A stretch of 7,634 bases of DNA, taken from assembly GCA_900319255.1 (NCBI GenBank), contig ONNU01000178.1, positions 1 through 7,634 on the forward strand, read 5' to 3'. This document shows, in pieces, positions 6,510 through 7,634 of the stretch. The notes under the pieces are model-generated. The model was not told where the DNA came from, did no database searches, and worked only from the letters and a program-made list of their open reading frames with translations. Numbering within the stretch: position 1 is the first letter of the stretch; each line of letters starts with the position of its first letter. The position numbers were made by a program, and so were the translations under genes. The stretch is from an uncultured Eubacteriales bacterium (GTDB lineage Bacteria; Bacillota; Clostridia; Oscillospirales; Acutalibacteraceae).

Positions 6510-6551
6510 TCTCAGTCGCACCGTAAGGTTTGACTGAGAGGTTTCATTTTT
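6510..6551 (+). terminator. Second hairpin with T-rich tail, terminator-like
   Basis: TCTCAGTC (6510-6517) pairs with GACTGAGA (6532-6539), extended by a G-T pair. After a C/T mismatch, ACC (6520-6522) pairs with GGT (6527-6529) around a GTAA tetraloop of the GNRA type. On the plus strand a T-rich tract follows (GTTTCATTTTT, 6541-6551). It may be a back-up terminator or a structured 3' element in the convergent region; on the minus strand no T-run follows it. The remainder of the 155-bp gap between the converging genes holds no other signal I can see. Confidence 0.55.
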
Positions 6552-6557
6552 AAGTCT

Positions 6558-7472
6558 TCAGTCAGCCTGCTTTGCCGGCGCTTTTATCTGCGAGCATAGG
6601 ACGGCTGCAAAGACAAGGGCGCAGCCTGCAAGCTCTCTGGGGCTGAGGGCTTCGCCTAATATCAGCCAGCCTGCCGCAGCTGCAAATACCGACTCCAGAC
6701 TCATTATTATGGATGCAACTGCCGGCTCTGCGTATTTCTGCCCGATTATCTGCAGGGTGTAGCCTGTTCCGCTTGAAATAATGCCTGCGTATGCGATAGG
6801 CAGCCATGCTTCTGTAAGGGCGTTGAAATCGGGCTTTTCAAATATCAGCATGCATATTGCGCACATTATGCCGCAGACCACAAACTGTATGCAGGATACC
6901 GCTATCCCGTCAAGCCCGCTGAAATGATCCACCACCAGTATATAACAGGTAAATCCCGCTGCGCACCCAAGCTCCAGTATATCTCCCAGATATATCCCCC
7001 CGAAGCCCCCGTTCATACACAGCAGATACATTCCTGCAATGCATCCGATGACCGAAAGTATCACCGGCAGGCTCAGCTTTTTCCCCGTTATGCGCTGCAC
7101 TATGGGGATCATGATAACATAGGTCGCCGTGAGAAAGCCTGCCCTTCCTGATGCAGCAGCCTCCGGCGGGTATGCTGCGATGCCGAACTGCTGCAGATTC
7201 ATGCCTGCGAAAAGTGCCGCTCCGCATAATGCTCCCCCCAGAAGAAGCTTTTTATTTTCCCCTGCGTTCGCAGGCTTTTTCTTTTTCGAGATAAGGCGGC
7301 TGCCCCTGCGGATAAGCATTATTACAAAAAGAAATGCGGCGGCAAGCACGCATCTTGCCGCATTGAAAGTAAAAGAGCCGATATTGTCTGCGGCGGCGCT
7401 CTGGGCAACAAATGCAAGTCCCCAGACCATAGTTGCCGCCAGCAGCAATAATGAACCTTTCAGCTTTTTCAT
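6558..7472 (-). CDS. EamA/DMT-family transporter
   Basis: This 304-residue protein is a predicted inner-membrane drug/metabolite transporter with two EamA domains and about ten membrane helices, the usual size and architecture. The N-terminus shows the family's hallmark MVWGLAFVAQ (15-24) in the first helix. A basic cytoplasmic loop (KKKK, 63-66) follows helix 2. The first domain ends with AGFLTATYVIMIPI (111-124), and the second domain runs from about 160 to 296, with SLESVFAAAAGWLILGE near its end. The substrate cannot be inferred; members export amino acids, nucleotides or other small metabolites. The ATG has only a weak GGTG-type site upstream. It begins 15 bp after the stop of the preceding minus-strand gene, so it is likely a downstream operon member. 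Confidence 0.93.
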   Translation of the reverse strand: MKKLKGSLLLLAATMVWGLAFVAQSAAADNIGSFTFNAARCVLAAAFLFVIMLIRRGSRLISKKKKPANAGENKKLLLGGALCGAALFAGMNLQQFGIAAYPPEAAASGRAGFLTATYVIMIPIVQRITGKKLSLPVILSVIGCIAGMYLLCMNGGFGGIYLGDILELGCAAGFTCYILVVDHFSGLDGIAVSCIQFVVCGIMCAICMLIFEKPDFNALTEAWLPIAYAGIISSGTGYTLQIIGQKYAEPAVASIIMSLESVFAAAAGWLILGEALSPRELAGCALVFAAVLCSQIKAPAKQAD

Positions 7473-7487
7473 TCTATCACCATCATG

Positions 7488-7634
7488 TTATTTAAGCTTT
7501 TCCAGTTCTGTCCAGTCAGACGGTACGTCCATATATCCGTTTACGCCGACTATGACATCCGGATCGTTTGTCAGCTGGAAAACCCTGTCGTCATTGATCG
7601 TATGCTCAATGGTCTCACCCTCTGTATTGGTGAA
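7488..7634 (-). CDS. 3' end of an unidentified protein gene (partial)
   Basis: A minus-strand frame enters from the right edge and remains open for 48 codons to a TAA at 7488-7490. Its residues include TNTEGETIEH, DDRVFQLTND, DPDVIVGVNGYMDVPSDW and the C-terminus ELEKLK. The GC-richer codon use matches the transporter downstream, and the gap to that gene is only 15 bp, which supports a real gene in the same operon. I do not recognise the family: the fragment is hydrophilic, without a membrane segment, and the rest lies outside the window. Confidence 0.7.
   Translation of the reverse strand, partial: FTNTEGETIEHTINDDRVFQLTNDPDVIVGVNGYMDVPSDWTELEKLK

Overview
The window looks like a chromosomal segment from a Gram-positive anaerobe of the class Clostridia, most likely Ruminococcus or a related member of the Oscillospiraceae. 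This is inferred from strong AAGGAGG-type ribosome binding sites, moderate GC content, B. subtilis ExoA-type exonuclease III and the general character of the proteins. No rRNA or other phylogenetic marker is present, so the genus is a guess.

Layout. Positions 1-354 are non-coding apart from a possible gene tail at the left edge. They hold an almost G-free region of degenerate 7-bp repeats (about 93-221), a small GC-rich hairpin (224-240) and a promoter with two overlapping -35/-10 pairs shifted by exactly 7 bp (253-288). This promoter probably drives a six-gene plus-strand operon. Its first gene is exonuclease III (355-1113). Next come a GldA-like ABC ATPase (1132-2097), a GldF-like ABC-2 permease (2081-2785), a GldG-like membrane-anchored auxiliary protein (2798-4345), a DUF4340 membrane-anchored protein (4353-6086) and a small AT-richer single-pass membrane protein (6067-6402). 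Gaps within the operon are 18 bp or less, and two junctions overlap (17 and 20 bp). A perfect 9-bp stem terminator (6443-6470) and a second hairpin with a T-rich tail (6510-6551) follow.

The minus strand carries an EamA/DMT-family transporter (6558-7472). It lies 15 bp downstream of the truncated 3' end of an unidentified gene that enters from the right edge (7488-7634). The two divisions of the window converge on the terminator region.

How the genes may work together. The ATPase, permease, GldG-like and DUF4340 proteins form a recognisable ABC module. It was named after Bacteroidetes gliding genes but also occurs in many non-gliding bacteria, where its substrate is unknown. The ATPase and permease would form the membrane pump. 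GldG-like and DUF4340 proteins would present large domains outside the membrane. The small terminal protein, translationally coupled to DUF4340, is a candidate extra component. Exonuclease III is probably a housekeeping repair gene sharing the transcript rather than a functional partner. The parts of the window least explained by known families are the small sixth operon gene, the 7-bp repeat region and the uncharacterised ABC module itself.
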